Source: an uncultured Ruminococcus sp.
GTDB lineage: Bacteria > Bacillota > Clostridia > Oscillospirales > Acutalibacteraceae
Assembly (NCBI GenBank): GCA_902776375.1
Contig: CACYPV010000013.1
Location: forward strand, 47,823 to 111,822
Length of the DNA stretch: 64,000 bases
Reading direction: 5' to 3'
Shown here piece by piece: positions 52,565 through 64,000 of the stretch. Below the pieces are notes generated by a model, which was not told where the DNA came from, did no database searches, and worked only from the letters and a program-made list of their open reading frames with translations. Numbering within the stretch: the stretch's first letter is position 1; every line of letters starts with the position of its first letter. The translations under genes and the position numbers were made by a program.

Positions 52565-54352
52565 TTATTTGTCGTGGATGTAGAAGTCGTGTGCAACCGC
52601 TCCGGTGTCGCTGTGTCTGCCGCTGGTGCTCGAGCTGACGTTCTTGTTGATCCATACGTAACCCTCTACGTAGTAGCCGGCTATGAAGCCTCTGCTGGTA
52701 CCTTCGATCTCGATGTCGACGCGGTCGATGTTCTCGCCGTTCGCGGTAGAGGTGATGTGGAAGCAGTTTTGATCAGGGCTGAAGCCGGTTTTGTTCCATC
52801 CGTCGTAATCAAAGGATACGGTGACGCTCTTAAGGTCGATGTCCGCGGGGATGAAGGGCACCTTGTTGGAGGAGCCGGTGTTTTCGAGCCTGACGTCGGC
52901 TATGGTAACGGGCTTGGTCTTGTAGGTGCCGTCCTCGTTGACGCTGAGGATCTTGTTGCCCTTTACGATAACTCTGCCGTACTTCATTCTGCCGTTGAGG
53001 CCTGTGCCGAAGATGTTCAGGGGGATAGCCTTGCGGATGTAGGAGTTGGTTTCCTCGTATTCGGTAGCCAGCTTAGCGTTGGCGATCTTGCCGTCCTTGA
53101 GGAAGCGGGTGGTGTAGGAGATGGGAGCTACGCGGGTGTCAGCGGTGAACTTAGCCTCGGATCTGATCACGTCGATAAGCTTGCTGTAATCGGTGGTGGA
53201 GATAAGCTCTCCTGCCTTTTCGGAGCTGCCGCCGTAGATGACATACTTGAAGGTCGCGTTTTGCAGCACGTTCTTATACTTCGCGCTGAGCTCCACCTTG
53301 TTCTTGGAAGCCGCCGCTTTGAGCGCCGCCTGGATATCGTTGGCGGAGTTTTCGCTCTGGATGTTCACCATGATGAGTCTGCCGTAGTCGACCGATGAAA
53401 CCATTACGGGCGGGGTCTTTTCGTTGATCTTGGAGAGGATGTAGGTAGAATCTGCGCCATCCCTAAAGAGTTCGCCTGCCTTGTTGGGCATGTTGGCGTT
53501 TACGGTGTAGTAAACCTGTCTGTAGCTTAAAACGTAGTTGTTCTTTTTGCTGGTGTAATCCTGATTGTAATTGAGCTTGAGCTTCTTTACAGCGCCGGCT
53601 GCGATGCCGAGCGAAGCAGTGACCTGCTTCTCGCTGGAAGCCTTGGTGATGTCCATTGTCACCTCGCCGGTAGCGTCCTTGCCGTCCCAGTTTGAACGGA
53701 GACCGGCGATAGCGTCCATTACTCCTGCGCCCGTTGTGGGGTCAGCCTTAATGCCGGCGCTCTTGCCGTCTTTTATTCCGATACCGCGGATAGACAGGTC
53801 AACGTCGTTTCTCTGAGCCTTCAGGAGCTTCGGGTTGCCCTCGATAAGATTCTGGTCTGCCAGGAGCAGCGCGCCGGGGTAGCACTCGGCTGCCGAAGCG
53901 TTTGTGAATGCGAAGCTTGAAGTAGAGGCGTCGGCAAGCGTCTTTTTCGTCTTGACTATGTAGGTGACGGTGCCGTCGGAGTTGCGTACAACGCTTCTTC
54001 TCTGTCTGCCGTTCTGACCGTTTACAACGTCGCCCGTGCGTGCAAGCACTTTGTTTTCGTCATAATTCAACTCGTTGACCTTCTTGGTGATCGCGGGGTT
54101 GGGGTCTTCTTTTACCTCTGCCGCTGACGCTGATGAGATCGCGACGCCTGCGACTGATAATGCGGTTACTGTTGAAAGTGTTAATGCTGTGATCCTTGTT
54201 TTGAGATTCTTTTTCATTTTCTTTTCTTCCTTTCTGCTGTTGCTTGAAGTTTTTGTGATATCTGAAATGTCGTTGATGCCGGTGTTTTTGTTGATGTTGA
54301 GTGCTTCGGTGATGTCGGTGAGATCCACTGTTCTGGTTTCCTTGGTTTTCAT
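52565..54352 (-). CDS. Secreted relative of cholesterol-dependent cytolysins with a non-canonical C-terminal domain
   Basis: Residues about 95-438 follow the pore-forming core (domains 1-3) of perfringolysin-type toxins: YPGALLLADQNLIEGNP, LSYRQVYYTVNANMPNKAGE, PPVMVSSVDYGRLIMV, DIQAALKA and ISYTTRFLKD all have direct counterparts. The last 157 residues (439-595) do not show the family's membrane-recognition domain. The Trp-rich undecapeptide (ECTGLAWEWWR) and the Thr-Leu pair that bind cholesterol are absent. A signal peptide runs from about 46 to 77 (ISSASA then AEV). Two starts are possible: ATG 54352 with AAAGGAG gives a 45-residue hydrophilic pre-extension, and ATG 54217 with AGAAAGGAAG starts at the signal peptide. 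Pore formation is inferred; the target is unknown. Confidence 0.88.
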   Translation of the reverse strand: MKTKETRTVDLTDITEALNINKNTGINDISDITKTSSNSRKEEKKMKKNLKTRITALTLSTVTALSVAGVAISSASAAEVKEDPNPAITKKVNELNYDENKVLARTGDVVNGQNGRQRRSVVRNSDGTVTYIVKTKKTLADASTSSFAFTNASAAECYPGALLLADQNLIEGNPKLLKAQRNDVDLSIRGIGIKDGKSAGIKADPTTGAGVMDAIAGLRSNWDGKDATGEVTMDITKASSEKQVTASLGIAAGAVKKLKLNYNQDYTSKKNNYVLSYRQVYYTVNANMPNKAGELFRDGADSTYILSKINEKTPPVMVSSVDYGRLIMVNIQSENSANDIQAALKAAASKNKVELSAKYKNVLQNATFKYVIYGGSSEKAGELISTTDYSKLIDVIRSEAKFTADTRVAPISYTTRFLKDGKIANAKLATEYEETNSYIRKAIPLNIFGTGLNGRMKYGRVIVKGNKILSVNEDGTYKTKPVTIADVRLENTGSSNKVPFIPADIDLKSVTVSFDYDGWNKTGFSPDQNCFHITSTANGENIDRVDIEIEGTSRGFIAGYYVEGYVWINKNVSSSTSGRHSDTGAVAHDFYIHDK

Positions 54353-54411
54353 TTTGGTTACTCCTTTTTGTTTATTTTGGTTTAGGTTTGTTTTTGTTTT
54401 AGTTTGTGATT

Positions 54412-54478
54412 TGATTATATCAGACCAATGCTGACAGCTTCTTTACAAGATTTTAAGTTTTTTAAATTTTTTTAAAAT
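54412..54478 (-). promoter_or_regulatory. Promoter module 1, upstream of the cytolysin-like gene
   Basis: Minus strand: an A/T-rich AAAAAACTT block, then GTAAAGA, 17 bases, TGATATAAT (extended -10). The same arrangement recurs at 54650-54720. Confidence 0.6.
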
Positions 54479-54482
54479 CTTT

Positions 54483-54593
54483 TTAATCTTTTTTATCTTT
54501 GCCGTCTGTCTGTCTTTCGCTTCTGAAATCGTTTTTCAAGCTTATCCTCACGATAGCCTTTGACTTAATATTGCAGTTGATAAGATTTTTCAT
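54483..54593 (-). CDS. Possible 36-residue basic peptide between duplicated promoters
   Basis: ATG 54593 is preceded by AGAAAGGA. The product starts MKNLINCNIKSKAIVRISLK and ends in a charged tail (DGKDKKD). No family recognised. It lies between the two promoter modules upstream of the cytolysin-like gene and would be read from the distal one. It may be a regulatory peptide or a chance ORF. Confidence 0.35.
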   Translation of the reverse strand: MKNLINCNIKSKAIVRISLKNDFRSERQTDGKDKKD

Positions 54594-54649
54594 TGTAGCA
54601 TATCCTTTCTGTAGTTGATTTAGTTTCGGGTTGTTCCCTTGACTGTGAC

Positions 54650-54720
54650 TAGAGTATACCAGACCGAGTTTTACACAATCTTTACAGATAATAAAGTTTT
54701 TTAAATTTTTTCAAAAAAAT
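54650..54720 (-). promoter_or_regulatory. Promoter module 2 (distal copy)
   Basis: Same layout as module 1: AAAAAACTT, GTAAAGA, 17 bases, TGGTATACT. The block CGGTCTG before the -10 matches TGGTCTG in module 1. Confidence 0.6.
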
Positions 54721-55057
54721 ATTTTTAACTGTTTATGGTATCATTATATATAATAAGGAAAGCGGAATTCCGAAATACCGGATTGAAAATTTCAAACGGA
54801 ATTCAGTTTGATTTCACACAGTTTTCATAATCATATTGTTTAATATAACTGTACTCAAAAGACGGGACCGCAACCGTCGAGTATATTGTTCTACCCTCCT
54901 CAATATGAGCCGACGCAGAGGCTCATATTTGTACCCCTCATTTTTTACAGACAAAAGAAGCAACGTGTGCCTTTACCGGTACACGTTGCTTCACTTTTTA
55001 TAGCTTTTTATCGTTCCAAAAACGCCGATAATACTTTTCTATTATCTAATAAAAGCC
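54721..55057. other. Gene-free stretch with several hairpins
   Basis: No convincing ORF. Hairpins: TACTC...GAGTA around GACGGGACCGCAACCGTC (54852-54883); ATATGAGCC/GGCTCATAT (54903-54929); and GAAGCAACGTGT/ACACGTTGCTTC with T-rich tails on both strands (54957-54992). The minus strand reads AGGAGGGTAGAACAAT between two of them. It could encode a small RNA. Confidence 0.4.
54957..54998. terminator. Bidirectional hairpin terminator
   Basis: 12-bp stem GAAGCAACGTGT with ACACGTTGCTTC; ACTTTTTA follows on plus, TTTTG on minus. The transcript it ends is not identified. Confidence 0.55.
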
Positions 55058-55086
55058 TTGACCAAAGCGGGTTTTTCTGCTATGAT
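55058..55086 (+). promoter_or_regulatory. Promoter of the DUF3298 lipoprotein gene
   Basis: TTGACC, 17 bases, TATGAT. Confidence 0.75.
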
Positions 55087-55115
55087 AGTAACAACATATA
55101 TAAGGAGATGTTATT

Positions 55116-55916
55116 GTGAAAATAAAACCTATTTTGACCGCAGCTTGTGCTGCAGCGTTGGTGTTCAGCGCTGCGGCCTGCCAAACACAGACCGTTTCGT
55201 CCTCTAAGGCAGACACGTCGGAGCTATCTGCCGCCGACACTACAGTCGCGCAAACCACTGTTGAACCGACAACCACAGCACCGGAAAGACATGCAGAAGA
55301 CTATGTTATTACCGCGAAAGAGTACCAAATCGACTATAGCGGCGCGTTCCTACTGACAGGCGAAGAGTCGCGGTCGAGCGAAACCGCCACTGCGCGTTTT
55401 CCGCAACTGCTGCAGAACGCCCCGGACGCCGATGCCATGAATGCCGAGCTGCACGAACGTTTTGACAGAACCTTTGACGAATACAACAATAGCACCTATG
55501 TCAGTGGCAGAACTGACTATGTAGCTTCGCTCAACAACCGGATCTTGAGCCTTGCCGTTGAATCGCGTTCTGTAGACACACCAAACAGCGATTTTTGGGT
55601 CTACACTGCCGACGTGGATACAGGCAAGCGCCTGACGCGCGACGAGATAGCGGCGATCGCCGGAACGACCACGCAGGACGTGCTGAATGAGGTTATCGAC
55701 GATATCAACGCACGCTGCGACAACACAACTTTTTCAGGCGATATGCTTGAACAATTGGATAAAGTCAGAATACGTTCGCTGGAACAGGAGAATCTGGACA
55801 AGGCAGAGTTCTTTTTTGACAGTGACGGCGTGCTCAACGTGACCTACGGCTATTACTGGGTAGCCGGCGCAGAACGCTACGGCGCACTGCTAAAAACAAG
55901 CTTCGTCTGTCAGTAA
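55116..55916 (+). CDS. Lipoprotein with DUF3298/RsiV-like domain
   Basis: GTG start with AAGGAGAT at good spacing. The signal peptide ends in a lipobox (FSAAAC). After a Thr/Ser-rich linker, the C-terminal domain follows the DUF3298 pattern: WVYTADVDTGKRLTRDEI, a helix, then DKAEFFFDSDGVLNVTYG. This domain occurs in RsiV, the lysozyme-sensing anti-sigma factor, but no sigma factor gene or membrane span is present here, so it is a free lipoprotein. Convergent with rpoC. Confidence 0.8.
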   Translation: MKIKPILTAACAAALVFSAAACQTQTVSSSKADTSELSAADTTVAQTTVEPTTTAPERHAEDYVITAKEYQIDYSGAFLLTGEESRSSETATARFPQLLQNAPDADAMNAELHERFDRTFDEYNNSTYVSGRTDYVASLNNRILSLAVESRSVDTPNSDFWVYTADVDTGKRLTRDEIAAIAGTTTQDVLNEVIDDINARCDNTTFSGDMLEQLDKVRIRSLEQENLDKAEFFFDSDGVLNVTYGYYWVAGAERYGALLKTSFVCQ

Positions 55917-55993
55917 CAATACCGCCAAAAGCTTTTTATCCGACCGCGGGTTGGTATTTACCGATTCCTGCAATAATATGAGATAAAAAATAT

Positions 55994-56033
55994 GGGCATA
56001 GCTCTCACTCATAAATTGAGTTTGAGCTATGCC
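55994..56033. terminator. Bidirectional terminator between the DUF3298 gene and rpoC
   Basis: GGGCATAGCTC pairs with GAGCTATGCCC, with inner ACTC/GAGT. TTTTC follows on plus and ATTTTTTA on minus. Confidence 0.85.
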
Positions 56034-56051
56034 CTTTTCGGTTATATTGTT

Positions 56052-59609
<3,558 letters not shown>

Positions 59610-59621
59610 ATTACTTCCTCC

Positions 59622-62600
59622 TTATATTTCGTCTGAGCCGAAGTCGTCAAAAATGTCGAAGTCGTCGTCGTATTCCTCGTCGGCAAGCGAGTCGTCGAAC
59701 ATGTTGTCCTCCTCGCCGCCCTCGTCGAGGGTGTAGCCGTCCATAGAGGTCATTACGCTGTCCTCGTCGAAATCGGCTGCGGTAGCGTCGACCATATCCT
59801 CGTCCTCGTCAAACTTCTGCTTGATGTCGATCTCCTCACCGTGCTGATCGAGCACGCGAACGTCGAGCGAGAGCGACTGCAGTTCCTTGATAAGTACGCG
59901 GAAGGACTCGGGGATGCCCGGGGTCGGGATGTTCTGACCCTTTACGATGGACTCGTAGGTCTTTACACGGCCTACAACGTCGTCCGACTTGACGGTCAGG
60001 ATCTCCTGCAGGGTGTAAGCCGCGCCGTAAGCCTCCAGCGCCCAAACTTCCATTTCACCAAAGCGCTGACCGCCGAACTGGGCTTTACCGCCCAAGGGCT
60101 GCTGGGTGACCAGCGAGTAGGGACCTGTGCTTCTGGCGTGGATCTTTTCGTCAACGAGGTGATGCAGCTTGAGATAATACATGTAGCCGACGGTAACGGG
60201 GTTGTCGAAGGGCTCGCCCGTTCTGCCGTCGATAAGAGTTGTCTTGCCGTTTTCGTTGTAGCCCGCGTCCTTAAGGGCGGCGAAGATGTCGTCCTCGTGA
60301 GCGCCGTCGAAAACGGGGGTCATGATCTTCCAGCCAAGCGCCTTTGCGGCGTAGCCGAGGTGAACCTCGAGCACCTGACCGATGTTCATACGGGAAGGTA
60401 CGCCGAGGGGGTTGAGCACGATGTCAAGCGGTGTGCCGTCGGGCAGGAAGGGCATATCCTCAACGGGAAGTATGCGCGAAACAACGCCCTTGTTGCCGTG
60501 GCGACCCGCCATTTTGTCGCCTACGCTGATCTTGCGCTTGAGCGCGAGATAAACGCGAACGACCTTGTTTACGCCGGGCTGCAGCTCGTTGCGGCTGTCG
60601 GCGCGGGTGAATACCTTAACGTCCACGACCGTGCCCTGCTCGCCGTGGGGAACGCGCAGCGAGGTATCTCTTACCTCTCTCGCCTTTTCGCCGAAGATGG
60701 CGCGCAGCAGTCTTTCCTCCGCGGTCAGCTCGGTCTCGCCCTTGGGGGTTACCTTGCCGACGAGGATGTCGCCCGCCTTGACCTCGGAACCGATCTGGAT
60801 GATACCGTCCTCGTCAAGGTATTTGAGCATATCCTCGCCCACGTTGGGGATGTCGCGGGTGATCTCTTCGGGGCCGAGCTTGGTGTCTCGCGCCTCGGTG
60901 TCGTATTCTTCGATATGGATAGATGTGTAAACATCGTCGCGAACGATTTTTTCGTTAAGCAGAACGGCGTCCTCGTAGTTGTAGCCCTCCCAGGTCATGA
61001 AGCCGATGAGAGCGTTTTTGCCGAGAGCGATCTCGCCGTTATCGGTAGCGGGGCCGTCCGCGAGCACCTCGCCCTTCTTTACGCGCTGACCGCGTGAAAC
61101 GATGGGGCGCTGGTTGAAGCAGGTGCCCTGGTTGGAACGCAGGAATTTGATTACCTCATAGTCCTTGACGTTGCCGCTGTCGTACTGGACGCGGATGTTG
61201 CGGGCGTCGACGCTCATAACGATACCGTCGTCCTCAGCGAGGATGCACACGCCCGAGTCGGTGCCCGCCTTGTACTCCATGCCGGTGCCGACGATAGGCG
61301 CCTGAGCCTGAAGAAGCGGAACAGCCTGACGCTGCATGTTAGCGCCCATCAGCGCGCGGTTAGCGTCGTCGTTCTCGAGGAAGGGAATCATAGCGGTAGC
61401 TACTGAAACGACCATCTTAGGCGATACGTCCATGTAGTCGAAGCTTGCGGCGGGCAATTCCACGAACTCGTCGCGGTAACGGCCTACGACGCGGCTGTGG
61501 ACAAATCTGCCGTTCTCGTCGAGCGGCTCGTTAGCCTGCGCCACGTAATAGTTGTCCTCTACGTCGGCGGTCATGTAGACCACCTCGTCGGTGACAACGC
61601 CGGTCTCTTTGTCGATCTTGCGGAAGGGCGCCTCGACAAAGCCGTACTTGTTGATCTTCGCGAAGCTCGCGAGATATGAGATAAGGCCGATGTTAGGTCC
61701 TTCAGGGGTCTCGATAGGACACATTCTGCCGTAGTGGGTGTAGTGAACGTCGCGCACCTCGAATCCCGCGCGGTCACGGGAAAGACCGCCGGGGCCCAGA
61801 GCGGACAGACGGCGCTTGTGAGTAAGCTCGGCAAGCGGGTTGGTCTGATCCATGAACTGAGAGAGCGGCGAGGAGCCGAAGAACTCCTTGATAGCCGCGG
61901 TGACGGGACGGATATTGATGAGCGAGTTGGGCGAAAGGCTGTCCATATCCTGCGACTGGGTGGTCATTCTTTCGCGCACGACGCGCTCCAAACGTGAAAA
62001 GCCGATGCGGAACTGGTTTTGAAGCAGCTCGCCGACGCAGCGGATACGTCTGTTGCCCAGGTTATCGATGTCGTCGGTGTTGCCAACGCCGTGAGCTACG
62101 CAGTTGAGGTAGTTGATGGTGGCGAAGATATCGTCGACGGTGATGATGTTGGGAACAAGCTCGTCAGCCTTCTCGCGAAGCATATCCTTGAGCTCCTCCT
62201 CACTCTGGGCGGAGTCGAGGATCTCGCAGAGCAGCTCGAAGCAGACGTTCTCGCGGATGCCGCACTCAGCCTCGGCGTCAAAGTCGACGTACTTTGAGAT
62301 GTCGACCATGTTGTTGGAGATGATCTTTACGACAACGTCGTCGTTGCCCTTTACAAAGGCTACCTTAACGCCGGCGTTCTCGATCTCGAGCGCCTTGTCC
62401 TTGCCGATCTTCTCACCGCGGTCAGCCATGAGCTCGCCGGTGCGGGGGTTGGCGATGGGCTCGGTGATCGTTCTGCCCTCAAGGCGGTTGGCTATGCCGA
62501 GCTTTTTGTTGTATTTATATCTGCCTACGCGCGACATGTCGTAGCGGTTGGCGTCGAAAAACAGGTTGTTGATGTGGGTCTGCGCGCTGTCTACCGTGGG

Positions 62601-63341
62601 AGGCTCGGAGGGGCGAAGCTTCTTGTAAACCTCGATAAGACCGTCCTCGATGTTGTGAGCCTGATCCTTCTCGATAGTCGCCTTGATCCTTTCGTCGTCG
62701 CCGAAGAAGTCGAGGATCTCGGCGTCGCTGCCCATTCCCAGAGCGCGGATGAAGGATGTTACCGGCAGCTTGCGGTTTTTATCGATACGAACATAGAACA
62801 CGTCGTTTACGTCGGTTTCGTACTCGAGCCACGCGCCGCGGTTCGGGATGACCGTGGTGGTGTACAGCTCTTTACCGGTCTTGTCGTGATCCATTTTATA
62901 GTAAACGCCCGGTGAACGGACGAGCTGCGATACTATAACGCGCTCGGCGCCGTTTATAACAAAGGTGCCGCTTGGAGTCATAAGCGGGAAATCACCCATA
63001 AAGACGTTGCTTTCTTTGATTTCGCCCGTAGACTTGTTCAACAGACGCGCGGTAACACGCAGCGCCGCAGAATATGTGGCGTCGCGCACCTTACATTCGA
63101 TGACGCTGTAGTTGGGGTGGTCAACATCGAGGGTGTAGTCGATGAAGTCGAGCACAAGATTGTCCTGGTAATCGGTTATGCCGGAAACATCCTTGAACAC
63201 TTCCTTAAGACCTTCTTCAAGGAACCAGCGATAAGATTCCTTTTGCACCTCGATGAGGTTGGGCATGTCGATTACTTCGTCAATTTTGCTGAAGCTCATT
63301 CTCTCGGTGTTGCCGAGCTTTACGGGTTTGACATTAACCAT
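59622..63341 (-). CDS. rpoB: DNA-directed RNA polymerase subunit beta
   Basis: Full length at 1239 residues. N-terminal [20 protein letters not shown]; the rifampicin-binding region [20 protein letters not shown] then [17 protein letters not shown], which has the sensitive-type residues (Asp, His, Ser); [17 protein letters not shown]; and C-terminal [20 protein letters not shown]. The final 60 or so residues are very acidic. AAAAGGAG precedes the ATG. A consensus promoter lies 220 bases upstream, so rpoBC can be expressed apart from ribosomal protein genes. Confidence 0.98.
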   Translation of the reverse strand: MVNVKPVKLGNTERMSFSKIDEVIDMPNLIEVQKESYRWFLEEGLKEVFKDVSGITDYQDNLVLDFIDYTLDVDHPNYSVIECKVRDATYSAALRVTARLLNKSTGEIKESNVFMGDFPLMTPSGTFVINGAERVIVSQLVRSPGVYYKMDHDKTGKELYTTTVIPNRGAWLEYETDVNDVFYVRIDKNRKLPVTSFIRALGMGSDAEILDFFGDDERIKATIEKDQAHNIEDGLIEVYKKLRPSEPPTVDSAQTHINNLFFDANRYDMSRVGRYKYNKKLGIANRLEGRTITEPIANPRTGELMADRGEKIGKDKALEIENAGVKVAFVKGNDDVVVKIISNNMVDISKYVDFDAEAECGIRENVCFELLCEILDSAQSEEELKDMLREKADELVPNIITVDDIFATINYLNCVAHGVGNTDDIDNLGNRRIRCVGELLQNQFRIGFSRLERVVRERMTTQSQDMDSLSPNSLINIRPVTAAIKEFFGSSPLSQFMDQTNPLAELTHKRRLSALGPGGLSRDRAGFEVRDVHYTHYGRMCPIETPEGPNIGLISYLASFAKINKYGFVEAPFRKIDKETGVVTDEVVYMTADVEDNYYVAQANEPLDENGRFVHSRVVGRYRDEFVELPAASFDYMDVSPKMVVSVATAMIPFLENDDANRALMGANMQRQAVPLLQAQAPIVGTGMEYKAGTDSGVCILAEDDGIVMSVDARNIRVQYDSGNVKDYEVIKFLRSNQGTCFNQRPIVSRGQRVKKGEVLADGPATDNGEIALGKNALIGFMTWEGYNYEDAVLLNEKIVRDDVYTSIHIEEYDTEARDTKLGPEEITRDIPNVGEDMLKYLDEDGIIQIGSEVKAGDILVGKVTPKGETELTAEERLLRAIFGEKAREVRDTSLRVPHGEQGTVVDVKVFTRADSRNELQPGVNKVVRVYLALKRKISVGDKMAGRHGNKGVVSRILPVEDMPFLPDGTPLDIVLNPLGVPSRMNIGQVLEVHLGYAAKALGWKIMTPVFDGAHEDDIFAALKDAGYNENGKTTLIDGRTGEPFDNPVTVGYMYYLKLHHLVDEKIHARSTGPYSLVTQQPLGGKAQFGGQRFGEMEVWALEAYGAAYTLQEILTVKSDDVVGRVKTYESIVKGQNIPTPGIPESFRVLIKELQSLSLDVRVLDQHGEEIDIKQKFDEDEDMVDATAADFDEDSVMTSMDGYTLDEGGEEDNMFDDSLADEEYDDDFDIFDDFGSDEI

Positions 63342-63568
63342 AGGCGTATCACTCCTTTTTTATTTGCGCCGCCGAAAAGCTGTCGCGGGCTTTGCGGCTG
63401 CGCCTTAGAACGTCCGATGGGCATATAGCACAAAAGCGGGGATTAATTTTCTACAATTTATATCTTGACAGAACAGATATTTTGTGATAATATTCGTCTG
63501 TTAAAGATATTTTTTTGCGAATAAAACCCGCCGTTTTGGCGCATACCCCCATTATGGTACAGTATACT

Positions 63569-63597
63569 ATTCTACTACCCCATAGGGTTTTTGTCAA
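63569..63597 (-). promoter_or_regulatory. Promoter of rpoBC
   Basis: TTGACA, 17 bases, TAGAAT on the minus strand. The leader of about 220 nt carries a small CGCC/GGCG hairpin followed by TTTTATT near 63520-63545. Confidence 0.7.
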
Positions 63598-63637
63598 GGG
63601 GTTGTGACAACATTTTTACAATTTTTTAACAGTTAAT

Positions 63638-63676
63638 GCTCCGAAGGAATTATAACGCCCTCGGAGCTCTTTTTTG
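63638..63676 (+). terminator. Hairpin with T run upstream of rpoB
   Basis: GCTCCGAAGG pairs with CCCTCGGAGC, followed by TCTTTTTT on the plus strand. No plus-strand gene precedes it; it may act on antisense RNA or, weakly, on minus-strand read-through. Confidence 0.5.
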
Positions 63677-63728
63677 CCGCAAAAAGAAACACGCGGCGGC
63701 GTGTAGGGATTGTGCCATTGCCGCCCGC

Positions 63729-64000
63729 TGTCATTCTGAGCGGTGCCCGTTGCCACGGGAGGGCAGCGCGGCTTTGGATAGAAAAGCATAACCGCAACAT
63801 CGAATCAACGCCGCGTCAGAACGCGTGCTGAAATGTTGACCTTTATTATGTCTGTATAGAGCGCGTGCTAAAATAATCGAAGGATCCCCCTCGGCAATGA
63901 ACAAACGTCGCTCAAAAGAAAGCCTTCCCCCTTGTGGGGAAGGTGGGCAATTCGCTTTGCGAATTGGTCGGATGAGGGTATATTGCCGCAAGGCAATACT
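63729..64000. repeat. Long palindromic intergenic repeat, copy C, plus a second repeat type
   Basis: From 63729 to about 63895 it is an inverted, diverged copy of 16800-16957 (start TGTCATTCTGAGCGGTGCCC, then GGATAGAAAAGCATAACCGC), and it ends TCGAAGGATCCCC as in copy A. After 63920 a CCTTCCCCCTTGTGGGGAAGG hairpin-type repeat runs to the window edge. The 86-codon frame across it is repeat sequence, not a gene. Confidence 0.8.

Noticed and set aside
54886-55119. 77-codon plus-strand frame before the DUF3298 gene
   Set aside because: It crosses a strong terminator hairpin and a promoter, has no ribosome site and no protein-like composition.
63731-63991. 86-codon minus-strand frame
   Set aside because: It lies wholly in repeat copy C, has no ribosome site, and its codons follow repeat hairpins rather than a protein pattern.

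Overview
The window looks like chromosome from a Gram-positive anaerobe of class Clostridia, most likely an Oscillospirales/Ruminococcaceae gut commensal. The evidence is PPDK and AdhE fermentation genes, a dockerin-bearing pullulanase as in starch-degrading ruminococci, Firmicutes AGGAGG ribosome sites, the glmU-prs-pth-mfd order shared with Bacillus, and many lipobox lipoproteins. Taxonomy is an inference; no rRNA or tRNA gene was found.

Layout. 1-3.5 kb: a membrane protein cut by the window edge, a zinc-ribbon signal peptidase I-like protein, a membrane protein and an L,D-transpeptidase. 3.5-5.1 kb: AT-rich debris of a mobile-element polyvalent protein between two 69-bp GC-rich direct repeats. 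5.1-7.7 kb: ppdK, broken by an apparent 37-nt deletion. 8-14.2 kb: glmU-like, prs, pth, mfd. 14.3-16.6 kb: a PrsA-like lipoprotein and a Gly/Ser/Asp-rich surface protein. 17.3-20.6 kb: secreted pullulanase. 20.8-28.2 kb: a radical SAM activase, ApbE, TrkH/TrkA potassium uptake, dCMP deaminase and an NlpC/P60 wall hydrolase. 28.6-33 kb: BspA-like lipoprotein, AdhE and a small kinase. 33.1-34.9 kb: MgtE with an attenuator-type leader that may be an M-box. 34.9-40.1 kb: a YhgE-like protein, an MMPL transporter and a TetR regulator. 40.2 kb: acpP. 40.7-48.4 kb: a nearly complete shikimate to Phe/Tyr cluster (aroE, aroK, tyrA, aroB, aroA, aroC, pheA), interrupted by a DUF559 gene, repeats and a duplicated aroC start. 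48.6-48.85 kb: a compact convergent two-promoter locus with a 23-residue hydrophobic peptide, resembling an Fst/par-type type I toxin-antitoxin. 48.9-52.3 kb: a hybrid histidine kinase. 52.6-54.7 kb: a secreted relative of the cholesterol-dependent cytolysins whose C-terminal domain differs and lacks the undecapeptide, behind duplicated promoter modules. 55.1-55.9 kb: a DUF3298 lipoprotein. 56-63.3 kb: rpoC and rpoB.

Spaces between genes hold several families of palindromic repeats, including one long element present three times (about 9.9, 16.8 and 63.8 kb).

The most noteworthy items are the CDC-like pore former with a non-canonical C-terminus, the putative type I toxin-antitoxin locus, the truncated aroC duplicate upstream of aroC, the signal peptidase with Arg at the catalytic Lys position, and the overlapping-frame cassette in the 3.5-5.1 kb debris. 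All homology calls are made by eye from recognised motifs; no database search was run.
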